Made by a program: the position numbers and the translations under genes
NCBI RefSeq assembly: GCF_023015695.1
Contig: NZ_JALKAS010000001.1
Location: 1,612,001 to 1,676,000 of the forward strand
Direction: 5' to 3'
DNA from: Jannaschia sp. S6380
Lineage (GTDB): Bacteria > Pseudomonadota > Alphaproteobacteria > Rhodobacterales > Rhodobacteraceae
DNA length: 64,000 bases
Shown: piece by piece, positions 17,984 through 26,019 of the stretch
Position numbering within the stretch: position 1 is the stretch's first letter
How the letters are laid out: every line of letters starts with the position of its first letter
Notes under the pieces: model-generated
Databases searched by the model: none
What the model was told of the DNA's origin: nothing
The model's input: the letters and a program-made list of their open reading frames with translations, nothing else

Positions 17984-18381
17984 GCCGGCACCTCGGCACC
18001 GGATCGACCGGCCGCGAAACACGGCAGCCCGTCGCCCGCACGGTAATAGTCGCCCCGGTCGGCATAGAAGATATGCGCGTCCATCCGCAGGCCGGTCGGC
18101 AAATCCAGCGAACCCGCCATGACATAGGCCAGCCCGTCGCCCTCCTCCCAGAACAGATAGCTGCCGCAGGTGCCGCAGAACCCGCGCCGCGCCATCGGGC
18201 TGGAGCGGTACCACGTCACCTCGCCCCGAAGCGCGATGCTGTCCCACGGCGCGGGCGTGGCGGCGGCGTAATGGCCGGTCTGCTTGCGGCACTGGGTGCA
18301 GTGGCAGGCCGTGACCGGACCCAGCTCGTGGTCGATCTCGTATCGCACCTGCCCGCAAAGGCAGCCTCCGGTCCGGGTCAT
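17980..18381 (-). CDS. GFA family protein (tandem paralogue)
   Basis: This 133-residue GFA-domain protein begins MTRTGGCLCGQVRYEID. Zinc cysteines lie in GGCLCGQ, CHCTQCRKQTGH and FCGTCGSYLFW. It is clearly related to its downstream neighbour (shared [18 protein letters not shown] and [20 protein letters not shown] blocks), pointing to a local duplication. It overlaps that gene by 4 bases. It is the first gene of the GFA-GFA-cmk run, divergent from the P-loop kinase gene. Confidence 0.88.
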   Translation of the reverse strand: MTRTGGCLCGQVRYEIDHELGPVTACHCTQCRKQTGHYAAATPAPWDSIALRGEVTWYRSSPMARRGFCGTCGSYLFWEEGDGLAYVMAGSLDLPTGLRMDAHIFYADRGDYYRAGDGLPCFAAGRSGAEVPA

Positions 18382-18432
18382 CGCGCACCTCCCTTTTCGG
18401 TCTGACTAGCCGCCCGGGCGGCGCGCGTCCAC

Positions 18433-18461
18433 TTGACCCGCCCCGCCGGGCCGTCAGGGTG
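18433..18461 (+). promoter_or_regulatory. Putative promoter next to the P-loop gene start
   Basis: TTGACC (18433-18438) is followed after 16 bases by CAGGGT (18455-18460). The ATG at 18468 is only 7 bases further, with no Shine-Dalgarno. The arrangement again suggests a leaderless message. Confidence 0.35.
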
Positions 18462-18467
18462 GCGGCC

Positions 18468-19013
18468 ATGCGGCGCGTCATGATCATCGGCCAGCCCGGT
18501 TCGGGCAAGTCCACCCTCGCCCGCGCGATGGGCGAGATCACGCATCTGCCGGTCGTGCACATGGATCGGATCCAGTGGCGCCCCGGCTGGGTCGAGACCG
18601 ACCGGGCGGAGCGGACCGAACGCACGCTGGCCATCCACCGCCGCCCGACCTGGATCTTCGAGGGCGGCCATTCGCAGACCTGGCCCGACCGGCTGGCCCA
18701 TGCGGACACGCTGATCTGGCTGGACCTGGGCATCGGTCTGCGGCTTCGTCGGGTCACGCTGCGGTCGTTGCGTTGGCTGGGGCGGACACGGCCCGACATT
18801 CAGGACGCCTGCCCCGAACGCATCTCGCCCGGGTTCTACCGCTACATCTGGCGCACGCGCCACAGCTCGCGGGCGCGGATGCGGGCGACCTTCGACGATG
18901 CCGGCCCTGATGTCGCGCGCCATCACCTGCAAAGCCCCCGCGCGGTCGCGACCTACCTCGACGCGCTGCGGCGGGCGGTGGCGGTTGGCAACCTCGGCAT
19001 TCCGCACCGCTGA
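18468..19013 (+). CDS. P-loop NTPase, adenylate-kinase/FlaR-like
   Basis: This 181-residue protein has a Walker A loop at residues 8-16 (GQPGSGKST). HMDRIQW, WIFEGGHSQTWPDRL and LIWLDLGIGLRLRRV follow, the pattern of the 'topology modulation'/FlaR and shikimate-kinase-like small-molecule kinases. The phosphate acceptor is unknown. The ATG at 18468 was preferred to an in-frame GTG 9 bases upstream, because that GTG would fall in the presumed -10 box. It is divergent from the GFA pair. Confidence 0.75.
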   Translation: MRRVMIIGQPGSGKSTLARAMGEITHLPVVHMDRIQWRPGWVETDRAERTERTLAIHRRPTWIFEGGHSQTWPDRLAHADTLIWLDLGIGLRLRRVTLRSLRWLGRTRPDIQDACPERISPGFYRYIWRTRHSSRARMRATFDDAGPDVARHHLQSPRAVATYLDALRRAVAVGNLGIPHR

Positions 19014-19090
19014 TCCCGCAGGATACGGGTCGGGCGCGCCGCGTCGCCGTGACACGCTCGGGCCGTCACCCAAGCCGAAAGGAGAACGCC

Positions 19091-19558
19091 ATGACGTTTC
19101 AGGTTCATCCCCTGCCCTATGCCCCCTTCGCCGACCTGTTCGATCGCAGCGATGCCGAACTGGCGACCATCGGCGCGCGGCGCAAGGTCGTGGCGGAAAG
19201 CGCCGGCACACCTTGCCGCGTCAGCCTGATCGACGCGGAACCGGGCGAGACGGTGATCCTGACGAACCACGCGCATCTACCCGACCGCTCGCCCTACCGC
19301 GCCACCCATGCGATCTATGTCCGCCACAACGCCGAAGCCCTGCATCCCGCCCCGGGCACGCTGCCACCGGTCATGCGGAACAGGACGCTCTCGATCCGCG
19401 CCTTTGACGCGGATCACATGATGCGCGGGGCCGGGATCGCGGAAGGCGCGGCCGTCGCACCGCTTCTCGACCGGATGCTCGCCGATCCCGACATCGCCTA
19501 TATCCATGTCCATTTCGCCGCGGCCGGCTGCTTCTCCGCCCGCGTCACGCGCGCCTGA
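19091..19558 (+). CDS. DUF1203 family protein
   Basis: This 155-residue protein shows the DUF1203 pattern: GTPCRVSLIDAEPGETVILTN, then SPYRATHAIYVRH, LSIRAFDADHMM and YIHVHFAAAGCFSARVTR. Conserved His and Cys residues suggest ligand or metal binding, but the family has no known function. AAAGGAGAA sits 6 bases before the ATG. It converges on aroA, with stops 3 bases apart. Confidence 0.85.
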   Translation: MTFQVHPLPYAPFADLFDRSDAELATIGARRKVVAESAGTPCRVSLIDAEPGETVILTNHAHLPDRSPYRATHAIYVRHNAEALHPAPGTLPPVMRNRTLSIRAFDADHMMRGAGIAEGAAVAPLLDRMLADPDIAYIHVHFAAAGCFSARVTRA

Positions 19559-19561
19559 ACC

Positions 19562-20896
19562 TCAGGACAGGGTCGCGCCCAGCCCCGCCATCAGGTTGCG
19601 GAAGATCGGGAATGACGTCGCGATCGGCCCGGCATCGTCGACGGTGATCGCCGCCTGCGCCGCCATTCCGGCCACGAGGAAACTCATCGCGATCCGGTGG
19701 TCCAGATGCACCGCCACCGTGGCGCCACCGGCAATGCCGCCGGGGCCGCGCCCGTCGACCTCCCACCAATCGTCGCCGTCGCGCACGGTGATCCCGCAGG
19801 CGCGCAGCCCCGTGGCCATCGCGTCGATGCGGTCGCATTCCTTGACGCGCAATTCGGCCACGCCGCGCATCACGGTCGTCCCCCCGGCGCAGGCGGCCAC
19901 GACCGAAAGCACCGGATATTCGTCGATCATGCTGGCGGCCCGGTCGGGCGGCACCTCGATCCCCTTCATGTCGGGCGAGAAGCGCGCGCGCAGGTCGGCC
20001 ACGGGTTCTCCCCCTTCCTCGCGCGGGTTCTCGTAGGTCAGGTCCGCGCCCATGTCGCGCAGCGTCTCGAACAGGCCCGCCCGCGTGGGATTCAGCCCGA
20101 TATTCGGCACCAGCACGTCCGATCCCGGCACGATCAGCGCCGCACAGACGGGGAACGCGGCCGAGGACGGGTCGCGCGGCACGGCGATCGTCTGGGGCCG
20201 CAGCTCGGGCCGGCCGACCAGCGTGATTTCCCGACCCTCGTCCGTCTCGCGCGTCTCGATCTGCGCGCCGAACCCCGCCAGCATCCGTTCCGAATGGTCG
20301 CGCGTCGCCTCGCGCTCGATTACCACGGTCTCGCCCGGCGCGTTCAACCCGGCCAGCAGCACCGCCGATTTCACCTGCGCCGACGCGACCGGCGTGACGT
20401 ACCGAACCGGCACCGGATCGGCGGCACCCACCAGGGTCATCGGCAAGCGCCCGCCCGAGCGTCCATGCGCCACCGCGCCGAACAGCGCCAGCGGGTCCGT
20501 CACCCGCGCCATCGGCCGCGCGCGGAGCGACGCGTCACCCGTATAGGTCACCGAGAACCCATGCGTCGCCGCCGCCCCCATCAGCAGGCGCACGCCAGTG
20601 CCCGAATTGCCGCAATCGATCACGTCCTCCGGCTCCATCAGGCCGCCGACACCGGCGCCATGCACGACCCAGGCGTCGCCGTCGCGCGCGACCTGCGCCC
20701 CGAAGGCCCGCATCGCGGCGGCGGTATCCAGGACGTCCTGCCCCTCCAGCAGACCGGTGATCCGCGTCTCGCCCACCGCCATCGCGCCCAGGATCAGGGA
20801 CCGGTGGCTGATCGACTTGTCGCCCGGCACATGCGCGGTGCCCGTCAGCGGGCCGCCCGGACGGGCCGTCAGGGGGGTTGCGGGGCCGTGGCTCAT
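19562..20896 (-). CDS. aroA: 3-phosphoshikimate 1-carboxyvinyltransferase (EPSP synthase)
   Basis: AroA (444 residues) transfers the enolpyruvyl group of PEP to shikimate-3-phosphate in aromatic amino acid synthesis. [17 protein letters not shown] at the N-terminus, [11 protein letters not shown], and the C-terminal [18 protein letters not shown] and [10 protein letters not shown] blocks are all intact. The active-site loop GNSGTG reads with Gly-Ala replaced, as in class II-type alphaproteobacterial enzymes; I did not confirm the class. It is usually followed by cmk and rpsA, as broadly seen here with insertions. Confidence 0.95.
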   Translation of the reverse strand: MSHGPATPLTARPGGPLTGTAHVPGDKSISHRSLILGAMAVGETRITGLLEGQDVLDTAAAMRAFGAQVARDGDAWVVHGAGVGGLMEPEDVIDCGNSGTGVRLLMGAAATHGFSVTYTGDASLRARPMARVTDPLALFGAVAHGRSGGRLPMTLVGAADPVPVRYVTPVASAQVKSAVLLAGLNAPGETVVIEREATRDHSERMLAGFGAQIETRETDEGREITLVGRPELRPQTIAVPRDPSSAAFPVCAALIVPGSDVLVPNIGLNPTRAGLFETLRDMGADLTYENPREEGGEPVADLRARFSPDMKGIEVPPDRAASMIDEYPVLSVVAACAGGTTVMRGVAELRVKECDRIDAMATGLRACGITVRDGDDWWEVDGRGPGGIAGGATVAVHLDHRIAMSFLVAGMAAQAAITVDDAGPIATSFPIFRNLMAGLGATLS

Positions 20897-21008
20897 GGGG
20901 CTCTCCTCGTCGGTCGCAGGCGGGCATAGACCGCAGACCTTCGCGCGTCCATGCCTCTGATTGCCGATCCCCTGTCATCGCGGACCTGCATCCGCTATCG
21001 AATGCGGC

Positions 21009-22052
21009 ATGAAGCGCCGCACCCTCCTCGGTCTCGCCGGAATGCTGGGCATCGGCGCCTGTGCCACGCGCGAGGTCGCGCGCGGCAACCCCTACTACAG
21101 CGGGCCGATCTCCGATCACTTCGACGGCACGCGGTTCTTCAATCCGGGTGGCGCCCCGCCCCGTGGCTTTACCGACCTCCTGCGCTGGCATTTCGGCGAG
21201 ACCGGGGCCGAATGGCCCGACAGCGTTGCCGTCACGCCCACCGTGCCCCAAACCCGCGTCGCGGGGCTGCGCGTGACGATGGTCGGCCATGCCACGGTGC
21301 TGGTCCAGGCGGGCGGGGCGAACATCCTGGTCGATCCGGTCTGGTCACGCCGGGTCAGCCCGTTCAGCTTCGCCGGTCCCGCCCGCGTTACCGCGCCCGG
21401 CATCGCGTTCGACGACCTGCCGCCCATCGATGCGGTCCTCGTCAGCCACAATCACTACGACCACATGGACATCGCCACCCTGCGCCGCCTGCATGCGCGC
21501 GATCGCGTGCCGATCGTCACGCCGCTGGGCAACGACACGATCCTGCGGGGCGCGATCGACGGCGTCAACGTCCGCGTGGGCGACTGGGGCGACCGGGTGG
21601 AGGTCGCCGGCGTGGCGATCCGCCTGCTGCCCTGCCATCACTGGAGTGCGCGGGGCACGCGCGACCGGTCCTTCGCGCTGTGGTGCAGCTTCGCCGTCGA
21701 GACGCCGGCGGGGCGCGTCCTGGCCTGCGGCGACACCGGCTATGACAGCGGCCGTCCCTACGCGGCGGCAGCAAGGCACGGGCCTTACCGCCTGGCGATC
21801 ATCCCGATCGGGGCCTACGCGCCCCGCTGGTTCATGCGCCATCAGCATCAGAACCCCGAGGAGGCGGTGGCCGGCTTCGCCGCCTGCGGTGCAGAGAACG
21901 CCCTGGCCGCGCATTGGGGCACGTTCCAGCTAACGAACGAGGCACGGGAGGAGCCGCCGGAACGCCTGGCCCTCGCCCTCCGTGCCGCGGATGTCGAACC
22001 CGACCGGTTCCGCGCCCTGCCCCCCGGCGGGGTCTGGGACGTTCGGGCCTAA
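21009..22052 (+). CDS. MBL-fold metallo-hydrolase, probable lipoprotein
   Basis: This 347-residue metallo-beta-lactamase-fold protein has the zinc motif HNHYDHMD (His147, His149, Asp151, His152). The later metal residues are in LLPCHHWS, CGDTGYD and ALAAHWGTFQL. The overall pattern matches the NAPE-PLD/UlaG-like group. The chosen start (MKRRTLLGLAGMLGIGAC) gives a signal with a lipobox-like IGAC, so it is probably exported and lipid-anchored via Cys18. Upstream in-frame ATGs lack an RBS. The substrate is unknown; relatives cleave phosphodiesters or lactones. Confidence 0.85.
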   Translation: MKRRTLLGLAGMLGIGACATREVARGNPYYSGPISDHFDGTRFFNPGGAPPRGFTDLLRWHFGETGAEWPDSVAVTPTVPQTRVAGLRVTMVGHATVLVQAGGANILVDPVWSRRVSPFSFAGPARVTAPGIAFDDLPPIDAVLVSHNHYDHMDIATLRRLHARDRVPIVTPLGNDTILRGAIDGVNVRVGDWGDRVEVAGVAIRLLPCHHWSARGTRDRSFALWCSFAVETPAGRVLACGDTGYDSGRPYAAAARHGPYRLAIIPIGAYAPRWFMRHQHQNPEEAVAGFAACGAENALAAHWGTFQLTNEAREEPPERLALALRAADVEPDRFRALPPGGVWDVRA

Positions 22053-22059
22053 GACCCCG

Positions 22060-22755
22060 TCAGTCGCGGCGGAACGTCAGGTAATGCGGCACCCGCCCCT
22101 CGCGGATCGCCTTGGTCTCATAGCGGGTGCGCGTCCAGTCGGACCAAGGGTCGCGCCAGTCCGAAGGCCCCTCAGCCATCCAGGTGAAACCGTGGCGTGG
22201 CACCTCCTGCAGGGTCTGGCGGACATAATCGGGGATGTCCGTCGCCACCCGGAACTCCGCCCCCGGTCGCAGGGCGGCGGCCAGCGGCACCAAGTGCTCC
22301 CCGGTCACGAAACGCCGCCGATGGTGGCGCGTCTTCGGCCATGGATCGGGATAGAGCAGGAACGCCTTCGAGATGCTGCGCGCCGGCAGCACGTCGAACA
22401 GGTCGCGCACGTCGCCTGGATGGATGCGCACATTGTCGGCCCCGGCCCGGCGCAACTTGCCCAGCAGCATGGCGACCCCGTTGATGTAAGGCTCCGCCCC
22501 GATGATACCGACATCGGGGTTCAGGTTGGCCTGGTGCACCATGTGTTCGCCGCCGCCGAACCCGATCTCCAGCCAGACGTCGCGCCCGCCGAACAGCGCA
22601 TCGAGGTCCAGCGGCCGCCGGTCGGGATTTTCGTCCCAACCAACCGGGCCGGGCGACAGCGCCGTCAGATCGGCGTCGAGATAACCCTGGTGCGACGCCT
22701 TAAGGTGCTTGCCCTTGATGCGGCCATAGAAATTGCGATGCGGTCGTTCGGTCAT
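22060..22755 (-). CDS. trmB: tRNA (guanine-N7)-methyltransferase
   Basis: TrmB (231 residues) methylates G46 of tRNA using SAM. WLEIGFGGGEHMVHQANLNPDVGIIGAEP is the SAM-binding region. The family signature LYPDPWPKTRHHRRR is exact, and ATDIPDYVRQ follows. It lies 34 bases downstream of purK on the same strand and may be the last gene of the ydcH-purE-purK-trmB run. Confidence 0.95.
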   Translation of the reverse strand: MTERPHRNFYGRIKGKHLKASHQGYLDADLTALSPGPVGWDENPDRRPLDLDALFGGRDVWLEIGFGGGEHMVHQANLNPDVGIIGAEPYINGVAMLLGKLRRAGADNVRIHPGDVRDLFDVLPARSISKAFLLYPDPWPKTRHHRRRFVTGEHLVPLAAALRPGAEFRVATDIPDYVRQTLQEVPRHGFTWMAEGPSDWRDPWSDWTRTRYETKAIREGRVPHYLTFRRD

Positions 22756-22789
22756 GTCTCACTTGCGGTTGAGGGTCGGTCGGATCGTT

Positions 22790-23854
22790 TCAGCGAACGA
22801 TGCGGTTGATATGGCCCATCTTTCGGCCCGGTCGGGTCTCGGCCTTCCCATAGAGGTGGATCTGCGTGTCCGGTGACGCCAGCAGCGCGGGCAGCTTGTC
22901 CATGTCGTCCCCGATGAGGTTCTCCATCACCACATCCGCATGGCGCCGTCCGTTGCCCAACGGCAGACCCGCGACGGCGCGAATGTGCTGCTCGAACTGG
23001 TCGACGGCGCATCCGGCCTGCGTCCAGTGGCCCGAATTGTGCACGCGGGGCGCGATCTCGTTCACGACGAGGCCGTCCGCGGTCACGAACAATTCCACCC
23101 CCATCACGCCGACATAGTCCAGCGCGTTCAGGATCCGCCCGGCCAGCAGGGCCGCATCCGCGCGCAGGCTGCCGGGAATGGCGGCGGGCACCGTCGTCGT
23201 TCGCAGGATCCCCGCTTCGTGGACGTTCTCGCCCGGGTCGAAGCAGACCACCTCGCCGGACAGGCCGCGCGCGGCGATCACGCTGATCTCGCGGCTGAAC
23301 GCCACGAACCCTTCCAGAATGGCATCCTGCCCGCCCATCTCGGCGAACGCGGCCTGCGCCTGGCCGGGCGCGTCCAGCCGGACCTGGCCCTTGCCGTCAT
23401 AGCCCAGCCGTCGCGTCTTGAGGATCGCGGGCGTGCCCAGCGCCATCAGCGCCGCCTCCAGCACCGTCAGGTCGGGCACGTCGCGGAAAGGCGCGACCGA
23501 AAGGCCGAGGCCGTCCAGGAACGTCTTTTCCGTCAAACGATCCTGGCTGACGGCCAGCGCCTGCAATCCGGGGCGGATCGGCACCAGGGCGCCCAGCAGG
23601 TCCAACGCGTTGGCCGGCACGTTCTCGAACTCGTAGGTCACCACGTCGCAGGCCCGCGCGAAGCCCTCCAGCGCGGCGATGTCCTCGTAGCTGGCCTGCG
23701 TGACCACACCCGCGACCTGCCCCGCCGGCGCCGCGCCGGGCTCGAAGACATGCGTGCCATAGCCCAGCCGGCTGGCCGCGACCGCCAGCATCCGCCCCAG
23801 CTGTCCCCCGCCGAGGATGCCGATGGTGGCGCCCGGCGGCAGCGCGCCCATCAT
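22790..23854 (-). CDS. purK: N5-carboxyaminoimidazole ribonucleotide synthase
   Basis: PurK (354 residues) is an ATP-grasp enzyme that carboxylates AIR to N5-CAIR in purine synthesis. [45 protein letters not shown] and [14 protein letters not shown] are family blocks. The ATG at 23854 overlaps the purE stop (ATGA); a second ATG follows directly. It works with PurE, its upstream neighbour. Confidence 0.96.
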   Translation of the reverse strand: MMGALPPGATIGILGGGQLGRMLAVAASRLGYGTHVFEPGAAPAGQVAGVVTQASYEDIAALEGFARACDVVTYEFENVPANALDLLGALVPIRPGLQALAVSQDRLTEKTFLDGLGLSVAPFRDVPDLTVLEAALMALGTPAILKTRRLGYDGKGQVRLDAPGQAQAAFAEMGGQDAILEGFVAFSREISVIAARGLSGEVVCFDPGENVHEAGILRTTTVPAAIPGSLRADAALLAGRILNALDYVGVMGVELFVTADGLVVNEIAPRVHNSGHWTQAGCAVDQFEQHIRAVAGLPLGNGRRHADVVMENLIGDDMDKLPALLASPDTQIHLYGKAETRPGRKMGHINRIVR

Positions 23855-24336
23855 TCCGGCACCTCGGGGATCGCCGCCGACAGGTCCGCCCGCCACCGGT
23901 CCAGCCGCGCGGCCAGATCCGCGTCGCCCAACGCCAGGATCGCCGCCGCCATCAGCCCCGCGTTCGCCGCGCCCGCCGCGCCGATCGCCATCGTCGCCAC
24001 CGGAAATCCGCGCGGCATCTGGACGATGGAATACAGGCTGTCGACGCCCGACAGGGCCTGCGTGCGCACCGGCACGCCGATCACGGGCAGCCGGGTCTTC
24101 GATGCCATCATGCCGGGCAGATGCGCCGCACCGCCCGCGCCCGCGATGATGACCCGCAGCCCCCGCTCGGCCGCCGTGCGGCCGTAGTCCCACAATCGGT
24201 CGGGCGTGCGGTGCGCCGATACGATCCGCGCCTCATGCGCCACGCCGAGTGCGTCAAGGATACCGGCCGACTCGCGCATCGTCGGCCAGTCCGAGTTGGA
24301 ACCCATGATGATGCCTACCGGCGGGGCGTCGGTCAT
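23851..24336 (-). CDS. purE: N5-carboxyaminoimidazole ribonucleotide mutase
   Basis: PurE (161 residues) converts N5-CAIR to [28 protein letters not shown] and [13 protein letters not shown] are the class I PurE signatures, with the catalytic histidine in SAHRTP. It overlaps purK by 4 bases, and ydcH lies 10 bases upstream. Confidence 0.96.
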   Translation of the reverse strand: MTDAPPVGIIMGSNSDWPTMRESAGILDALGVAHEARIVSAHRTPDRLWDYGRTAAERGLRVIIAGAGGAAHLPGMMASKTRLPVIGVPVRTQALSGVDSLYSIVQMPRGFPVATMAIGAAGAANAGLMAAAILALGDADLAARLDRWRADLSAAIPEVPE

Positions 24337-24346
24337 TCGGATAGCC

Positions 24347-24568
24347 TCAGGCGATGATGTCGGGGGTCAGCTCGTCCTCGATCCGCGCGATGCGGTCCTT
24401 CAGCGAGAGCTTCTGCTTCTTGAGCCGCTTTATCACCAGCAGGTCGGGGTTCCGGCTATCCTCGATGGCGCGGATCGCGGTGTCGAGGTCGCGGTGATCC
24501 TGCCGCAGAACCTCCAGGCGCATCCGCAGGATGTCCTCGTGGCTCAGTTCTTCGGGGGCATGGGTCAC
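24347..24568 (-). CDS. YdcH family protein (DUF465)
   Basis: This small, charged, helical protein has 73 residues from a GTG start at 24568 ([20 protein letters not shown]). The core [12 protein letters not shown] and [18 protein letters not shown] is the DUF465/YdcH pattern, a two-helix coiled coil of unknown function. No in-frame ATG gives a sensible N-terminus, and GAGG precedes the GTG. The ydcH-purE-purK order recurs in the Rhodobacteraceae. Confidence 0.8.
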   Translation of the reverse strand: MTHAPEELSHEDILRMRLEVLRQDHRDLDTAIRAIEDSRNPDLLVIKRLKKQKLSLKDRIARIEDELTPDIIA

Positions 24569-24628
24569 GTGCGGCCTCGCGCGGTTCGTGCCGCGTCCTA
24601 CACCGCCCGTGCCCGCGAATCCAACCAT

Positions 24629-24657
24629 CTTGCGTCCCGGTTGGCCAAACCCCACAT
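24629..24657 (+). promoter_or_regulatory. Putative RpoH (heat-shock sigma) promoter of hsp20
   Basis: CTTG (24629-24632) and CCCCACAT (24650-24657) resemble the sigma-32 pattern CTTGAAA-N11-16-CCCCATNT, with 14 bases between the 7-base boxes. The transcript would begin near 24664, about 60 bases before hsp20. Assignment is by resemblance only. Confidence 0.45.
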
Positions 24658-24680
24658 AAACCCTTGACCGACGCCGCTTA

Positions 24681-24724
24681 CGGGTCGGGACATCATCGGA
24701 TCGCTTTGCGAAAGGACCCGAGCC
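24681..24724 (+). promoter_or_regulatory. Possible RNA thermometer masking the hsp20 RBS
   Basis: In the hsp20 leader CTTT (24704-24707) can pair with AAAG (24711-24714), and CGGGTC (24681-24686) with GACCCG (24715-24720). The two pairings abut, so the Shine-Dalgarno AAAGGA (24711-24716) would be wholly base-paired. Leaders of small heat-shock genes in alphaproteobacteria often carry such thermosensors. No exact ROSE or fourU consensus was recognised. Confidence 0.35.
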
Positions 24725-25168
24725 ATGACCAAGCCGACCTTCGGCACACATCCCTTCCTGCTGGGCTTCGATGAGCTGGAGCGTCTGGTGGAACGCACCG
24801 TTCGCACCGGCAACGACGGCTATCCGCCCTACAACATCGAACAGACCGGCGAGGCGGGGTTCCGCATCACGCTGGCCGTCGCCGGCTTCGCCGAGGCCGA
24901 TCTGTCCATCACGCTGGAGGATCGCCAACTGGTGATCCGCGGCCGGTCGCAGGACGACGACGCCCGCGTGTACCTGCATCGGGGCATTGCCGCGCGTCAG
25001 TTCCAGCGCGCCTTCGTGCTGGCCGACGGGGTCGAGGTGTCGGGTGCGACACTTGAACACGGCCTTTTGCATGTCGACCTGCAACGATCCGCGCCGGAGA
25101 ACGTTGTCAAGACGATCCGCATCGAAACCGGCGCCCAGTCGGACGCCCGAACCTCTCGGAAGGAATGA
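24725..25168 (+). CDS. Hsp20 family small heat-shock protein
   Basis: This 147-residue ATP-independent chaperone holds unfolding proteins. The alpha-crystallin domain spans about residues 35-130 (YNIEQTGEAGFRITLAVAGF, LVIRGRSQ, RGIAARQFQRAFVLADGVEV, GLLHVDL). The N-terminus FGTHPFLLGFDELERLVER is typical of the IbpA-like proteins of this family. An RpoH-like promoter and a leader that may fold over the RBS lie just upstream. DUF1150 follows with a 4-base overlap. Confidence 0.93.
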   Translation: MTKPTFGTHPFLLGFDELERLVERTVRTGNDGYPPYNIEQTGEAGFRITLAVAGFAEADLSITLEDRQLVIRGRSQDDDARVYLHRGIAARQFQRAFVLADGVEVSGATLEHGLLHVDLQRSAPENVVKTIRIETGAQSDARTSRKE

Positions 25169-25401
25169 CCATGCCACAGCATATCGACTTCGAAACGGTC
25201 GGCGGGTCGCTGGTCTATATCCGCAAGGTGGATGTCGAGGATCTGCCCGATGCGGTGCAGGAGGAGGCGCGCGAAGGGGGGCTGGACGAACTCTACGCCC
25301 TGCACCGCGCCGATGGTGAACAGGTCGCCCTGGTCGGCGACCGCAGCCTGGCCTTCAATCTTGCGCGGCAGAACGACCTGCACCCCGTCAGCGTCCACTG
25401 A
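25165..25401 (+). CDS. DUF1150 family protein
   Basis: This 78-residue protein (or 76 from the second ATG) has the DUF1150 features VYIRKVDVEDLP, LYALHRADGEQVALVGDRSLAF and ARQNDLHPVSVH. The family is nearly always found directly after hsp20 in alphaproteobacteria, which suggests a heat-stress role, but its function is unknown. Its ATG overlaps the hsp20 stop (ATGA). Confidence 0.85.
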   Translation: MTMPQHIDFETVGGSLVYIRKVDVEDLPDAVQEEAREGGLDELYALHRADGEQVALVGDRSLAFNLARQNDLHPVSVH

Positions 25402-25408
25402 CCGAATT

Positions 25409-25431
25409 CCGGCCGGGGCGCACCCGGCCGG
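25409..25431. terminator. Strong GC hairpin between convergent genes
   Basis: CCGGCCGGG (25409-25417) and CCCGGCCGG (25423-25431) form a perfect 9-bp stem with a 5-base loop, in the gap between the hsp20-DUF1150 pair and the opposing receiver gene. No T-run follows on either side, so it is a weak terminator candidate for both directions. Confidence 0.35.
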
Positions 25432-25469
25432 TCACGACGACATCGCATGTTCTAAAACGACGTCCCGCC

Positions 25470-25835
25470 TCAGCGGCAGGCTTTCGCTATGAGCGATGCC
25501 ACCTCGGCGACGATCTCGGCGCGCCGCGCGGGCTTCTCCACCATGCGTATGTCACGGCCATAGCGGCGCATTAGGGTTTCCCTGTCGCCGCTTCCGGTAT
25601 GGAACAGAAACGGCTTCCGCGATGCCATCAATCGATCGGCCACCGGATAGACCTTCTGGTCCCAGAGATCGACGTCCAGAACGGCGCAGTCGACATCCTC
25701 GCAAGCGGAGAGCGCGCTTTCGACCGTGGCGAATGGCCCGGCGACACGCGCGCCCGCGTCCTCCAGAGTCAGGGACAGATCCAGCGCCAGCAGCGCCTCG
25801 TCCTCGACCAACATTACGTTGCAATCATCCAGCAT
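25470..25835 (-). CDS. Single-domain response regulator, FAT GUY type
   Basis: This 121-residue receiver domain has no output domain. The acidic pair is E11/D12, the phosphoacceptor is Asp54 in VLDVDL, Thr80 lies in FHTGSG and Lys101 in VEKPAR. The segment KPFLFHTGSG fits the PFxFxTG motif of the FAT GUY receivers (SdrG-like), which pass phosphate within the alphaproteobacterial general stress response. The start MLDDCNVMLVEDE follows GAGAGG. A GGAAC-N17-CGTT match about 90 bases upstream fits EcfG control, agreeing with that role. It converges on hsp20-DUF1150. No partner histidine kinase is adjacent. Confidence 0.85.
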   Translation of the reverse strand: MLDDCNVMLVEDEALLALDLSLTLEDAGARVAGPFATVESALSACEDVDCAVLDVDLWDQKVYPVADRLMASRKPFLFHTGSGDRETLMRRYGRDIRMVEKPARRAEIVAEVASLIAKACR

Positions 25836-25923
25836 TGCGGCCTCTCGGGTTCCTGCTCGGGGCGTCTGCGCGCCCTCTTGCTCGGTCGTCCATCCTTCAC
25901 GAGACGACACCATCCGTTCCGAG

Positions 25924-25949
25924 AACGGCAGGATCGGGCGGATGGTTCC
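25924..25949 (-). promoter_or_regulatory. Putative EcfG promoter of the receiver gene
   Basis: On the minus strand GGAACC begins at 25949 and CGTT ends at 25924, giving GGAAC-N17-CGTT, the general-stress sigma (EcfG) consensus. The predicted start would leave a leader of about 80 nt before the receiver-gene ATG. Confidence 0.5.
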
Positions 25950-26019
25950 GCCCGGACTGCGCAACACTTGATCGCATTGTCGTGAAGGCCGATCCCTGTG
26001 CCCGGGCAGCAACAGCCGG

